A DNA stretch of 64,000 bases. Source: Devosia marina. GTDB lineage: Bacteria; Pseudomonadota; Alphaproteobacteria; Rhizobiales; Devosiaceae. Below are positions 52,063 through 60,356 of the stretch, piece after piece (the first letter of the stretch is position 1; each line of letters begins with the position of its first letter). The translations under genes and the position numbers were made by a program. The notes beneath the pieces were generated by a model. The model saw only the letters and a list, made by a program, of their open reading frames with translations, did not search any database and was not told the origin of the DNA. The stretch is taken from contig NZ_WQRF01000001.1 of the NCBI RefSeq assembly GCF_009758415.1, forward strand, positions 1,426,001 to 1,490,000, read 5' to 3'.

Positions 52063-52284
52063 ATGGCCTACGGCAGCACCAAGATCAATCGATTCAACAT
52101 GCATCAGCTCTCCCCCTATGAGCGGATCCAGTATCAGCGCGAGCGCCGGGCTGCCGCCGCCGAGATCGCACAGAAAAATGCGAGCATGGCGAACAGCTTC
52201 GCCTCGATACAGAGCAATAGCGCAGTGGAAACCGGCAATCTGTTTTCCAAGATTGCCATGCAGCGCATCTCCAAGACCGCCTGA
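52063..52284 (+). CDS. small conserved-looking protein, tandem paralogue 1
   Basis: A 73-residue soluble, helical, basic protein without signal peptide. By hand alignment it is identical at 48 of 72 positions to the protein encoded 115 bases downstream, with the shared core NRFNMHQLS-YER and GNL-SKIAMQRISK. The duplication and retained identity show that both are real genes. No known domain is seen. No clear Shine-Dalgarno lies before the ATG. The block of Arg/Gln in YQRERRAAAAEIAQK looks like a coiled-coil or nucleic-acid-facing helix. Confidence 0.75.
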   Translation: MAYGSTKINRFNMHQLSPYERIQYQRERRAAAAEIAQKNASMANSFASIQSNSAVETGNLFSKIAMQRISKTA

Positions 52285-52399
52285 TTCCGCATCAGATTTC
52301 CTTGCAAACCTGTTTGGACAAGCGAACTACCGCCCAGCGTTCATAAAACAGAACGCACAAATTTACGTGCCGTAAAGCGCCGACATTCAGTCTTGCGCC

Positions 52400-52618
52400 A
52401 TGAGCTATTCAGGCAGAATTACCCGCTTCAACATGCACCAGCTCTCTTCCTACGAGCGGCTGCAGTATCAGCGCGACCGCAGGGCGGAGGCTTTGGCCAT
52501 GGCGCAGAAGCAGGCCGCGCTCGCCAACAGCCTTGCTGCAATCCAGAAGAACCAGGCTGTGGCGATTGGCAATCTTGTTTCCAAGGTTGCCATGCAGCGT
52601 ATTTCCAAACGCGTCTAG
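52400..52618 (+). CDS. small conserved-looking protein, tandem paralogue 2
   Basis: A 72-residue paralogue of the preceding gene, same orientation. It shares TRFNMHQLSSYERLQYQRD and ends GNLVSKVAMQRISKRV. Changes between the copies are mostly conservative (I/L, E/D, I/V), a sign of selection on the protein. Function unknown. Its TAG stop lies in the palindrome CTAG, which is also the stop of the convergent DUF2087 gene. As for copy 1, no clear Shine-Dalgarno is visible. Confidence 0.75.
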   Translation: MSYSGRITRFNMHQLSSYERLQYQRDRRAEALAMAQKQAALANSLAAIQKNQAVAIGNLVSKVAMQRISKRV

Positions 52619-53136
52619 CCTTGGGTGGGCGCAATGCGCCGCAGCAATGCAGACAGCTCCGCAGGCGGCTTCTGTTCAATACGCCGATAGGTGCGCCCGT
52701 CCCGCGTCCGCGCGACATAACCCATTTCCACCAGCGCACGCCGCAACAGGGCGTGGTCGCCGAAACTGGCCAGTCCATTGAGCAGTTCAGTGTTCTCCCG
52801 GTCGGCATATTCCCGCCTCGGCACCATCCTGGCCCAAAGTGCCCAAAGACATAATGGCTGCAGGCTGTTCCGCGACGGCCAGCGCATCAGCACGCCCTGA
52901 CCATCGAAATGCCGGGACACTTTCTCCACCAGCGCCAGGTCGAGAGCTTCGACCGGTGGCCGCTCGGCACTGGCCGCCTTGAAGTGCTGGTAATTGCGGA
53001 ACCCCGCAGCGCGCGCCAGCATGGTCAGAATTTCGACATGGCTGGGCGTGTCATCGACGGCCGCAAGCTGCGTCCGCAGCGTTTTGGCAAAAGCCGATAG
53101 ATCGGGAATGGTCAGGGGTTGAATCTGTCTCGACAT
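52615..53136 (-). CDS. DUF2087 domain-containing protein
   Basis: A 173-residue protein. The C-terminal half (about 80-160) has the DUF2087 pattern: MRWPSRNSLQPLCLWALWARM, EYADRENTELLNGL, HALLRRALVEMGYVARTRDGRTYRR. The N-terminal half (LTIPDLSAFAKTLRTQL; VEILTMLARAAGFRNYQHFK) resembles the short N-terminal region often found with this domain. DUF2087 looks like a winged-helix variant and is often fused to regulators; function unknown. Confidence 0.8.
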   Translation of the reverse strand: MSRQIQPLTIPDLSAFAKTLRTQLAAVDDTPSHVEILTMLARAAGFRNYQHFKAASAERPPVEALDLALVEKVSRHFDGQGVLMRWPSRNSLQPLCLWALWARMVPRREYADRENTELLNGLASFGDHALLRRALVEMGYVARTRDGRTYRRIEQKPPAELSALLRRIAPTQG

Positions 53137-53326
53137 GGCGCATCCTCAGTGTGCCCAGAGCTGCCTGAAGGGCAGTGTCGGTGGTCGCCGGCTTGCGACG
53201 GGCACGAGGAAAGTGCGTGTCGAAAATTATGATCGGGCAGGTTTAGCTTCCCTTGTCGGGACGGCGACGCCTCGGTGAACTGCAGACCGGCCCTAACCGG
53301 ATACGCCGCTCCTCTGCCAAAATCAA

Positions 53327-53349
53327 GCGCCCGGCTCTGGGCCAGGCGC
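53327..53349 (-). terminator. terminator after the RND fragment
   Basis: A 9-bp stem with one mismatch (53327-53335 with 53341-53349) lies just past the end of the RND remnant; leftward it is followed by TTGATTTTGG, a loose T-rich tail. Probably the original terminator of the decayed pump gene. Confidence 0.5.
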
Positions 53350-53357
53350 GTGTCGTC

Positions 53358-53740
53358 TTACATTGGCGCTTGCGCGTGTTCGGCATCATCCGGCGCCATG
53401 GGCAGGAAGCGGCGGGCAAACCAGCTGAACTGGTCGATATAGGTCAGAAACACCGGCACCACGAGCAGCGTCGGGGTGGTCGAACTGATCGGCTCGCCAA
53501 TCAACGCGTGGGCCATCGGGGCTTTCCCGCCGCTGCCGCCACGCAGGTTGGGGGCCAGCGGCCGCATGCCGAAAATCACCGACAACAGCGGGGCCGAACC
53601 GACCGCGTCCATGGCCTCGGCGATCTGCTCGACGTCGCCACCAAATGAGGTGCGGTAGCCCGTGGGCAGGCAGCGTCAACGCCGCCATGGCCGCCCGCAA
53701 TTGCGGCGTGGCGGTACCCAGTTCCACCCCTTCGAGATGG
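53358..53740 (-). pseudogene. decayed 3' part of an RND efflux pump gene
   Basis: Two frames together give RND inner-membrane pump sequence. From about 53740 to 53670, one frame reads GVELGTATPQLRAAMAALTLP; after a one-base shift the next frame continues LPTGYRTSFGGDVEQIAEAM, the pattern of the second porter domain. It then jumps straight to LLSVIFGMRPLAPN and EPISSTTPTLLVVPVFLTYID, the end of the last membrane block, and stops at 53358. About 170 residues with several membrane helices are missing in between. So at least one frameshift and one internal deletion; the 5' two thirds of the gene are absent. No function is expected. Confidence 0.7.
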
Positions 53741-53865
53741 GCCTGTCGTCTTCGGCGACCGATTGCCACCGATCATCACGATCGAGGCGGCGGCTTAACG
53801 CTCACGGTCGATGAAGCGGGCGGGCACCGATGACGAAGCGATTGCAGCGCGGTTTCCCACCACAC

Positions 53866-54417
53866 TCACGCTGGGTCGAAGCTCGCAAAGGAAGTTATGG
53901 GTACCAGACCCTTGGCGAAGCGACGCGCGTTCTGCACGTAGCCCAATGCAGAACGCTCGAGGGAGGCGATTGCATCTGCATCCAGTGTCCGAAGCACCTT
54001 TCCAGGGCTGCCAACAACCAGTGCCCCATCCGGGATTTCCTTGCCTTCCGTGATCAATGCCCCGGCGCCGATCAGACAGTCACGGCCAATTCTGGCGCCA
54101 TTAAGTACGGTCGCCCCCATTCCGATCAGGGTATTGTCGCCGATCGTGCAGCCATGCAGCATGGCCTTGTGGCCGATGGTGCAACCTTTCCCGATGGTCA
54201 GCGGGTGTCCCATATCAGTGTGCAGCACTGTGTTTTCCTGCACATTGCTACCCACCCCAATCGTAATCTCTTCATTGTCTCCACGCGCGACCACGCCAAA
54301 CCACACGCTGGCGTCGGCATGCATCACGATCTTGCCCACGAGCACCGCTGTTGGCGCTATCCAGGCCGCTTGCGGGTCGATTTTCGGTGCATGGCCATCA
54401 AGGGCATAAAGGGGCAT
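53866..54417 (-). CDS. gamma-carbonic anhydrase family protein (left-handed beta-helix)
   Basis: A 183-residue hexapeptide-repeat protein of the gamma-carbonic anhydrase/PaaY/YrdA group. Metal-ligand histidines are H66 (VLHTDMGH), H83 (IGHKAML) and H88 (LHGC). Motifs [25 protein letters not shown] and [13 protein letters not shown] are typical. It forms trimers. YrdA-like proteins often lack strong anhydrase activity, so the role is open. Upstream 54418-54662 (245 bases) holds no recognisable gene. Confidence 0.9.
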   Translation of the reverse strand: MPLYALDGHAPKIDPQAAWIAPTAVLVGKIVMHADASVWFGVVARGDNEEITIGVGSNVQENTVLHTDMGHPLTIGKGCTIGHKAMLHGCTIGDNTLIGMGATVLNGARIGRDCLIGAGALITEGKEIPDGALVVGSPGKVLRTLDADAIASLERSALGYVQNARRFAKGLVPITSFASFDPA

Positions 54418-54662
54418 CTCGGTCTCCTCCCAAACGAAACTCCAACCGGACTCTTCGGCATTGGCCGGGGCGCTTCACCACGGTTCGGGCTGCGTTGAGC
54501 GCATGTATCGCCGCCATCCTATGCCACAGCATAATGCCGGGCAGGATAAGCGCCACCATGATGGTCAATTTGCCGTTGAACAAGCCCACTGCGGCCGGGG
54601 TTCCGGCCGTATCCGCTGAACGGCGTCAGCCTGTTCGCCACCGCCGGACGGGCGATGGACAG

Positions 54663-56348
54663 TCAACGCGCCCAGTCCTTCTTTTTCGAAGTCTTGCCGA
54701 TACCGGGATTAAAGCTGTTGGTCGGATCGAGCGCGCGGTAGAAATCGCGCAATGCCGGCTTGGCATGATAGAGATGGCCGACATTGTGCTCGGCCGGATA
54801 CTCGGCGCCGCGCTGGTCCAGCAGATGGAGCAACTGCTCCTCTATAGCCTCCAGATCCCCGCCCTTTTGCACAAGATACTCCTGGTGCATGACGTGGCAG
54901 AAGAAGTGCCCGCAATACATCTTGCGTACGAACTGGCTGTCGAGCGCTGCTGGAAGGGTTTCAAACCAGTCCGTGGTGTTGCGTGGCAGGGCAATGTCGA
55001 GCGCCACGATATCTTCGACATGATCCGGATGCACATCGCGGAACCTTACCACGGAGCCGCCGACAGCAAAGCGGTTGAGGAATGCGTCCTGCCCCTCTGC
55101 TGGTCTACATTCAAGATAGTTTCCATTGGCCGTCGGAAACCGGGAGGAGAGATATCGGCGTGCTTCGTCGACTCCCCCACCGCCCATCTTGAGCAGCAGA
55201 TGATGCTCATAGCGGTCCCGGTAGTCATTCAGTCGTTGCGGCAGATGCTCCGGCAACCAGCGCATGACCGCCTGTAGCAAGCGATCCGTAAGATGGCCGC
55301 CAAGGCCGATGCTCTCAGTCAGCCCGTCCAGCCAGCTCTTGGCCCCAAAAGCAGCCGGTACATGGTCCGTGCCGAAATATTTGACGAACAGAAACAGGTC
55401 CTTGCCGTAATCCTGCGACAACTCATACGCGCCGCGATGCATGTATTCGCCGGCAATCGGCAGATGCTCGAAATCGGTGAGAATATCGCGCCGGATGGTC
55501 GCCAGTTCCGAAGGATCATTGCTGCCAATATAGAAGACCGTCACATCCTTGTCGGCCTCGAAGGTATCGAGCCTGAGGGCGAATACGGCGATCTTGCCTG
55601 CCGAGCCCGAGGCTTCATAATGCCGTCGCGGATCTGCATTGAAGCGTGCGGGCGTTGACGCATCAACGTCCCGGACATGTTCGTGATAGCCACGGTCCGA
55701 CGCCCATTGATTGTCGCTGCCCAGCACATCGGCTGGGCCATAATCTGCCTTGTCCAGCCGCTGCAAGATCTCCTCGGCATCGCCGCCAAGTTCGATCCCC
55801 AAATGATTGACCAAATGCAGCTTTCCCGCGCTGTCGACCTGCGCAAACAGGGCAAGTTGCGTATAGGCCGGGCCACGCCGGATCAGCGAGCCGCCCGAAT
55901 TATTGCAGACGCCGCCTGTCACAGAAGCGCCGATGCAGGATGAGCCGATGACCGAATGAGGCTCCCGACCGATATCCCGCAAGCGCTTTTCCAGCTTGTC
56001 CAGTGTCGCGCCGGGCAGGCAAAGGACCTGCCGGCCCTCGTCCAGGAGATCAAAGCGGTCCATGCGCATGGTGTTGATGATGACAATGGGGCGATCATAG
56101 CCCTCGCCATCCGGCGTTGAGCCCCCTGTGAGGCCCGTATTGGCCGCTTGCACGATGACGATGACGTCATGGGCCACGCAAGCCTGGATGACCCGCCATT
56201 GCTCGATCAGGGAGCCGGGACGCACGGCTGCGAGCACGCTGCCCTCTCCGAAGCGATAGCCCTTACGGAAACGCCGCGTCTGCCGGTCTCCCACCAGAAC
56301 ATGACGGCGTCCGACGATGCTTTGAAATGTCTCGATCAGCGCGTGCAC
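54663..56348 (-). CDS. dld: FAD-dependent (quinone) D-lactate dehydrogenase
   Basis: A 561-residue membrane-associated flavoprotein. The FAD_binding_4 domain comes first (VQAANTGLTGGSTPDG, GSSCIGASVTGGVCNNSGGSLI), followed by the membrane-binding domain unique to Dld (YELSQDYGKDLFLFVKYFGTDHVPAAFG) and the C-terminal block GAEYPAEHNVGHLY. Length equals E. coli Dld (571). It oxidises D-lactate to pyruvate and passes electrons to quinone. As last gene of the importer/catabolic operon it suggests that the imported compound yields D-lactate or a similar 2-hydroxyacid. Confidence 0.94.
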   Translation of the reverse strand: MHALIETFQSIVGRRHVLVGDRQTRRFRKGYRFGEGSVLAAVRPGSLIEQWRVIQACVAHDVIVIVQAANTGLTGGSTPDGEGYDRPIVIINTMRMDRFDLLDEGRQVLCLPGATLDKLEKRLRDIGREPHSVIGSSCIGASVTGGVCNNSGGSLIRRGPAYTQLALFAQVDSAGKLHLVNHLGIELGGDAEEILQRLDKADYGPADVLGSDNQWASDRGYHEHVRDVDASTPARFNADPRRHYEASGSAGKIAVFALRLDTFEADKDVTVFYIGSNDPSELATIRRDILTDFEHLPIAGEYMHRGAYELSQDYGKDLFLFVKYFGTDHVPAAFGAKSWLDGLTESIGLGGHLTDRLLQAVMRWLPEHLPQRLNDYRDRYEHHLLLKMGGGGVDEARRYLSSRFPTANGNYLECRPAEGQDAFLNRFAVGGSVVRFRDVHPDHVEDIVALDIALPRNTTDWFETLPAALDSQFVRKMYCGHFFCHVMHQEYLVQKGGDLEAIEEQLLHLLDQRGAEYPAEHNVGHLYHAKPALRDFYRALDPTNSFNPGIGKTSKKKDWAR

Positions 56349-56368
56349 GTCATCTCCCGGCAGTAAGA

Positions 56369-56390
56369 GCAGGCGCCCGAAGGCGCCTGC
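56369..56390 (-). terminator. perfect 9-bp hairpin with UUCG loop between the RraA-like gene and dld
   Basis: Arms 56369-56377 and 56382-56390 with loop CGAA, i.e. C(UUCG)G on the transcribed (minus) strand, nine bases after the RraA-like stop. A short T-containing tail (CTCTTAC) follows. It may partially terminate or protect the upstream message. Confidence 0.6.
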
Positions 56391-56399
56391 ATATCCGCT

Positions 56400-57125
56400 T
56401 TACCAGGGGCGTTCTTCCAATTCGACCGTCTTGTCGAAGGGCATGCCCAGCTTCTCGTAGAAAGCGCGACGCATGCGGCGGTCCTTGTCCTGAACCATCC
56501 AGGCCCGCTTGGCGATTTCTTCGCCGTCTTCCTGCGGGATCACCACGATCCCATCGTCATCGGCGATCACACCGTCGCCCGGTCGCACATAGACTCCGCC
56601 GCAGGTGATCGGCTTGCCCATCGAGGAGAGCTCGAGCCGGCCTGCCATGTGGCGCATCGAGCGGACCGAGCAGAACACCGGGTCCTTCTGCATGATGCAC
56701 TCACCGGAGTCGCGGCAAGCGCCGTCGATAATGAAACCAACCGATCCCTTGACCCGCGCATCAAGCAAATTGTTCGAGCCCAGCAGGCCGCAGCGGGACT
56801 GTTTGGTGTCCACGACGTGCACTTCATCAGGAGCACCGAAGCTGTGGCCAGCCGGCCACAGGGCGTCAGGGTGCGTGCTACGGTCCGGATTGCGCTTGTA
56901 CTGGCGATCATCGAACTCTTCGTAGCTCATCGCCGGGATGGTGCGGTTGATGATGTTGAATTCCGCTGTGGTCGCGATGCCGGCGAAAAAGATGCCGGGG
57001 AACAACGGGCGCAGCCGCGGATCCATCTCATAGGTGTTCATATAGCCCATGGAATCCAGGGCGTCGGTCACATCTGAGGTACGTACCTTGCGCAGGATCT
57101 CGAGTGTGCTGCTATTGATAGCCAT
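56400..57125 (-). CDS. RraA-family aldolase/decarboxylase-like protein
   Basis: A 241-residue protein of the RraA/4-hydroxy-4-methyl-2-oxoglutarate aldolase family. Substrate-site residues are in GFIIDGACRDSGECI (R and D next to the metal site) and VRPGDGVIADDDGIVVIPQED. Metal-dependent members cleave 4-hydroxy-2-oxo acids to pyruvate and a second keto acid, or decarboxylate oxaloacetate; RNase-E inhibition is another role of the family, unlikely here. The start at 57125 (AAGGA seven bases upstream) is chosen over 57254, which reaches into the ATPase gene. Confidence 0.88.
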   Translation of the reverse strand: MAINSSTLEILRKVRTSDVTDALDSMGYMNTYEMDPRLRPLFPGIFFAGIATTAEFNIINRTIPAMSYEEFDDRQYKRNPDRSTHPDALWPAGHSFGAPDEVHVVDTKQSRCGLLGSNNLLDARVKGSVGFIIDGACRDSGECIMQKDPVFCSVRSMRHMAGRLELSSMGKPITCGGVYVRPGDGVIADDDGIVVIPQEDGEEIAKRAWMVQDKDRRMRRAFYEKLGMPFDKTVELEERPW

Positions 57126-57158
57126 GTTACTTTCCTTCTGGTGATTGCAGGTTTGACG

Positions 57159-57178
57159 GCGCCCGAACGTGCGGGCGC
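57159..57178 (-). terminator. hairpin between ABC ATPase and RraA-like genes
   Basis: Perfect 7-bp stem (57159-57165 with 57172-57178) around AACGTG, eight bases after the ATPase stop; no T run. Probably an intercistronic stability element. Confidence 0.45.
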
Positions 57179-57186
57179 TGATGAGC

Positions 57187-58365
57187 TCAGTTGAGGATCG
57201 ACAGGCCTGTCTCGCCGTCGAAGAAATGCATGCGGGTGGTGTCGAACCAGACATTCACCGTGTCCCCCAGGCGCACCTGGCTTTTCGCATTGAAGCGAGC
57301 AATGCAGCGCGCTTTGCCGGCCTTGGACTTGATCTCATCCAGGCTGTCCGAGCTGCGCACTTCGGCCGGCTTTGCGTCGATGCCGATATGGACGATCACA
57401 TCCGAACCAAGTGCTTCGACCAGATCGACTTCAGCAGCGATGCAATCGGACGGATCGGCATTGGCAATCGAGGATGCCTCGGCAAGATCCTCGGGACGAA
57501 TGCCCACGATCAGCTTGCGTCCGGCATATTGAGACAGACTGGAGAACTGCTGGACAAGCGTTGCCGGAAGCTTCAACCGATTGTCGCCCAGCCGGAGGAA
57601 AAGCGTATCGCTCTCGTTTTCGAGCTCGGCCCAATACATGTTCATGGTGGGCGAACCAATAAAGGCGGCGACAAAGGTATTGCGCGGCTTGTTGTAGATA
57701 TTGGACGGGGTGTCGACCTGTTGCAGCACGCCATCCTTGAGCAGGGCCACCCGGTGTCCCATGGTCATGGCTTCCACCTGATCATGGGTCACATAAACGG
57801 TGGTGACACCCAGCCGGTGCTGGATCGACGCAATTTCGGCGCGCATCTGCACGCGGAGCTTGGCATCCAGATTGGACAGTGGTTCGTCCATCAGGAAGAC
57901 CGAGGGCTTGCGAACGATCGCACGGCCCATGGCAACACGCTGGCGCTGACCGCCGGATAGCTGGCCGGGACGCCGCTTGAGATAGGCTTCGAGTTCGAGC
58001 ACGCGGGCAGCTTCCTGCACCCGCTTGTCGACCTCCTCCTTGGGCATCTTGGCGATCTGAAGCGGGAAAGCGATATTGTCGTAAACGCTCATATGCGGAT
58101 AGAGCGCATAGGACTGGAACACCATGGCGATGTCGCGATCCTTGGGATGCGTGTCGTTGACGAACTCATCTCCGATCCAGACGGCCCCGTCGGTGATCTC
58201 CTCAAGTCCAGCGATCATGCGCAAAGCCGTCGACTTGCCGCAACCCGAGGGACCGACCAGGACGAGGAATTCCCCATCCTCGATCTCAAGGGAGACATCG
58301 TTGACGGCGCGAAGCTGTCCACCGGCATAGGTTTTGGTCAAATTCTGTAGAGTTACACTGGCCAT
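57187..58365 (-). CDS. sugar ABC transporter ATP-binding protein (UgpC/MsmK type)
   Basis: A 392-residue ATPase. Walker A is at 38-46 (GPSGCGKST), signature LSGGQRQRVAMGRAIVRKP, Walker B VFLMDEPLSNLDAKLR and H-loop VTHDQVEAMTMG. The C-terminal ~140 residues form the MalK-type TOBE/OB regulatory domain (YAGRKLIVGIRPEDL). It energises the two permeases encoded directly upstream. UgpC-type ATPases serve carbohydrate, polyol and sn-glycerol-3-phosphate importers. Confidence 0.94.
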   Translation of the reverse strand: MASVTLQNLTKTYAGGQLRAVNDVSLEIEDGEFLVLVGPSGCGKSTALRMIAGLEEITDGAVWIGDEFVNDTHPKDRDIAMVFQSYALYPHMSVYDNIAFPLQIAKMPKEEVDKRVQEAARVLELEAYLKRRPGQLSGGQRQRVAMGRAIVRKPSVFLMDEPLSNLDAKLRVQMRAEIASIQHRLGVTTVYVTHDQVEAMTMGHRVALLKDGVLQQVDTPSNIYNKPRNTFVAAFIGSPTMNMYWAELENESDTLFLRLGDNRLKLPATLVQQFSSLSQYAGRKLIVGIRPEDLAEASSIANADPSDCIAAEVDLVEALGSDVIVHIGIDAKPAEVRSSDSLDEIKSKAGKARCIARFNAKSQVRLGDTVNVWFDTTRMHFFDGETGLSILN

Positions 58366-58383
58366 GGGTCTGCTCCGGGCGGA

Positions 58384-59280
58384 TCACTTGAAACCTTGCG
58401 TGGCGATGCCCTTGGTGAGCAGCCGCTGCGAGGCGAGGAAAAAGCCGAGCACTGGGCCAATGGAGACAAGCACCATGGCGAACAGTCCACCAAAGGAGGA
58501 GGAACCGCCGCTCGGATCGAGGAAAAGCCGCAGAGCTACCGGAACCGTCATCCGGTCGGTGTCGGTGAGGTAGATCAACTGGCTGAAGAAGTCGTTATAC
58601 GTGTTGATGAAGGTGAATACGGCCGTGGTGGCCAGAGCCGGCATGGACAGCGGCAGAATAATCCGCCAGTAGCGCTGCCAATAGGACGCACCGTCAACGA
58701 TCGCTGCCTGCTCAAGTTCATGTGGCAATGAGCGCATGAACTGGACCATCAGGAAGATGAAGAAGGCATCGTGCGCCAGGAATTTCGGCACCACCAGGGG
58801 CAGGATGGTGTTCACCCAGCCGATGTTGAGAAAGAAGATATATTGCGGAATCAACTGCACATGGATCGGCAGCATCATGGTGCCGAGCATGATGGCAAAG
58901 AGCCACCACTTGCCGCGGAATTCGAGCCGCGCAAAGGCATAGGCCGCCATCGAGCAGGCCAGTAGGTTGCCGATGATCGCCAGGGCACAGATAATGAACG
59001 AGTTCACATAGAACTGTGTAAATGTGAGATTCCCGTAGAGCTGCCAGCCGCGAACGAAGTTCTCGAGCGTCCAGTTGGTGGGGATGAACCCCATGTCGCC
59101 GAAGATCTCGGTCTCGGGGCGCAGCGCACTCAGCACCATCCAGATAACCGGGTAGAGCATGACACCGAGGGTGGTGATCAGCAGGGCATGCAGGCCCAAT
59201 CCCTTAAGCCGGCGAATATTTTCGCGCTTGCGCCGCTCGGCGCGCAGCAGCTCGGGATCGTATGTCTTAACGGTCGCCAT
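58384..59280 (-). CDS. carbohydrate ABC transporter permease (MalG type)
   Basis: A 298-residue permease with six membrane segments. The EAA loop ELEQAAIVDGASYWQRYWRI and ILPLSMPAL is standard for MalG/UgpE-type subunits. Its ATG overlaps the stop of the MalF-type gene by 14 bases. It forms the channel with that partner. Confidence 0.93.
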   Translation of the reverse strand: MATVKTYDPELLRAERRKRENIRRLKGLGLHALLITTLGVMLYPVIWMVLSALRPETEIFGDMGFIPTNWTLENFVRGWQLYGNLTFTQFYVNSFIICALAIIGNLLACSMAAYAFARLEFRGKWWLFAIMLGTMMLPIHVQLIPQYIFFLNIGWVNTILPLVVPKFLAHDAFFIFLMVQFMRSLPHELEQAAIVDGASYWQRYWRIILPLSMPALATTAVFTFINTYNDFFSQLIYLTDTDRMTVPVALRLFLDPSGGSSSFGGLFAMVLVSIGPVLGFFLASQRLLTKGIATQGFK

Positions 59281-60244
59281 AGAACACCCAATAGCGTGAG
59301 GACCAGAACATCAGCGCCGTTGCGAGGCCGATAGCGATCAGCAGGATCCAGGCCATCGCCGAGGCGTAACCCATCTGCAGTTGCTGGAACGCCTGCTGGT
59401 AGAGATAGAGAGAATACAGGAGCGTCGAATCCACCGGCCCGCCCCGCCCATTGGAAACCACGAAGGCCTGGGTGAAGGACTGGAACGAATTGATCAGCAG
59501 CAGCACTGTGTTGAAGAAGATGACCGGCGTGATCAGCGGCAGGGTGATCCGGCGGAAACGCTGCCAGGCATTGGCCCCATCGATCGAGGCGGCCTCATAG
59601 TAGGATTCCGGGATCTGCCGCAGGGCGGCCAGGAAGATCACCATGGACGCACCAAACGTCCAGACGTTCAGCGCAATGACCGAAGGCAAGGCAAAGGTCG
59701 GATTATTAATCCAGCCACGGCCAGCCACACCGAACAGGGCCAGGATGTCATTGACGACGCCGCGCTCGCCGAACACTTCCTTCCAGAGCAGACCGATACC
59801 GACGCTGGCACCGATAAGCGAAGGCACATAAAACAGCGAGCGGTAGATCGCCAGCCCCCGCAGACCGCGATTGAGGGCAACTGCAACGGTCAACGAGAAC
59901 AGCAGCACCAGCGGCACCGAGAAACCCACATATTTCAAAGTCACCCAGATCGAGGTGACGAACCGCCGATCCGATGTGAACAGCCGTACATAATTGTCGA
60001 ACCCGACAAACGAGGGCAGGCCGATCACCGCATAATTGGTGAAGCTGAGATAGAGCGAAGCCAGCATAGGCAGGGCCGTAATCAGGATGATGCCGGCAAA
60101 CCAGGGCAAGAGGAACAGATAGGCCGCCCTGTTATCGGCCTTCTTGAGGGCAGACCCGGTTCTATTGCGAGGGATTTCCCGCACGGACCTCGCCGTTTCC
60201 GACGCGGTCAGTACCGGATCATTGGCGGCATCAATCGAGCTCAA
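59267..60244 (-). CDS. carbohydrate ABC transporter permease (MalF/UgpA type)
   Basis: A 325-residue permease with six membrane segments after a ~45-residue cytoplasmic start. The EAA loop is YYEAASIDGANAWQRFRRIT, then LPLITPVIFF. I chose a TTG at 60244 because GGGAG lies exactly six bases upstream; the in-frame ATG at 60280 has no ribosome site and would add 12 residues. Partner of the MalG-type gene. Confidence 0.88.
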   Translation of the reverse strand: MSSIDAANDPVLTASETARSVREIPRNRTGSALKKADNRAAYLFLLPWFAGIILITALPMLASLYLSFTNYAVIGLPSFVGFDNYVRLFTSDRRFVTSIWVTLKYVGFSVPLVLLFSLTVAVALNRGLRGLAIYRSLFYVPSLIGASVGIGLLWKEVFGERGVVNDILALFGVAGRGWINNPTFALPSVIALNVWTFGASMVIFLAALRQIPESYYEAASIDGANAWQRFRRITLPLITPVIFFNTVLLLINSFQSFTQAFVVSNGRGGPVDSTLLYSLYLYQQAFQQLQMGYASAMAWILLIAIGLATALMFWSSRYWVFYGDR

Positions 60245-60317
60245 TTCAGTCTCCCTTTTCGCCTGCCTGACGCAGACCATGCTGGGTCGAAATCAGCTTC
60301 GGCCATTCGCCGAAGTG

Positions 60318-60347
60318 GGCGCGCGGGCACTCACCGGCCCGCGCGCC
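60318..60347 (-). terminator. strong stem-loop after the sugar-binding-protein gene
   Basis: Perfect 11-bp GC stem (60318-60328 with 60337-60347) with an 8-base loop, nine bases beyond the binding-protein stop. No T run. Typical of hairpins that keep the binding-protein message abundant relative to the permeases. Confidence 0.65.
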
Positions 60348-60356
60348 AGCGCTAGA

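Noticed and set aside
54398-54589. 63-residue minus-strand frame with a hydrophobic start (MGLFNGKLTIMVALILPG)
   Set aside because: It looks like a short membrane peptide but overlaps the start of the gamma-carbonic-anhydrase gene and lacks a ribosome site or neighbour; too little support.
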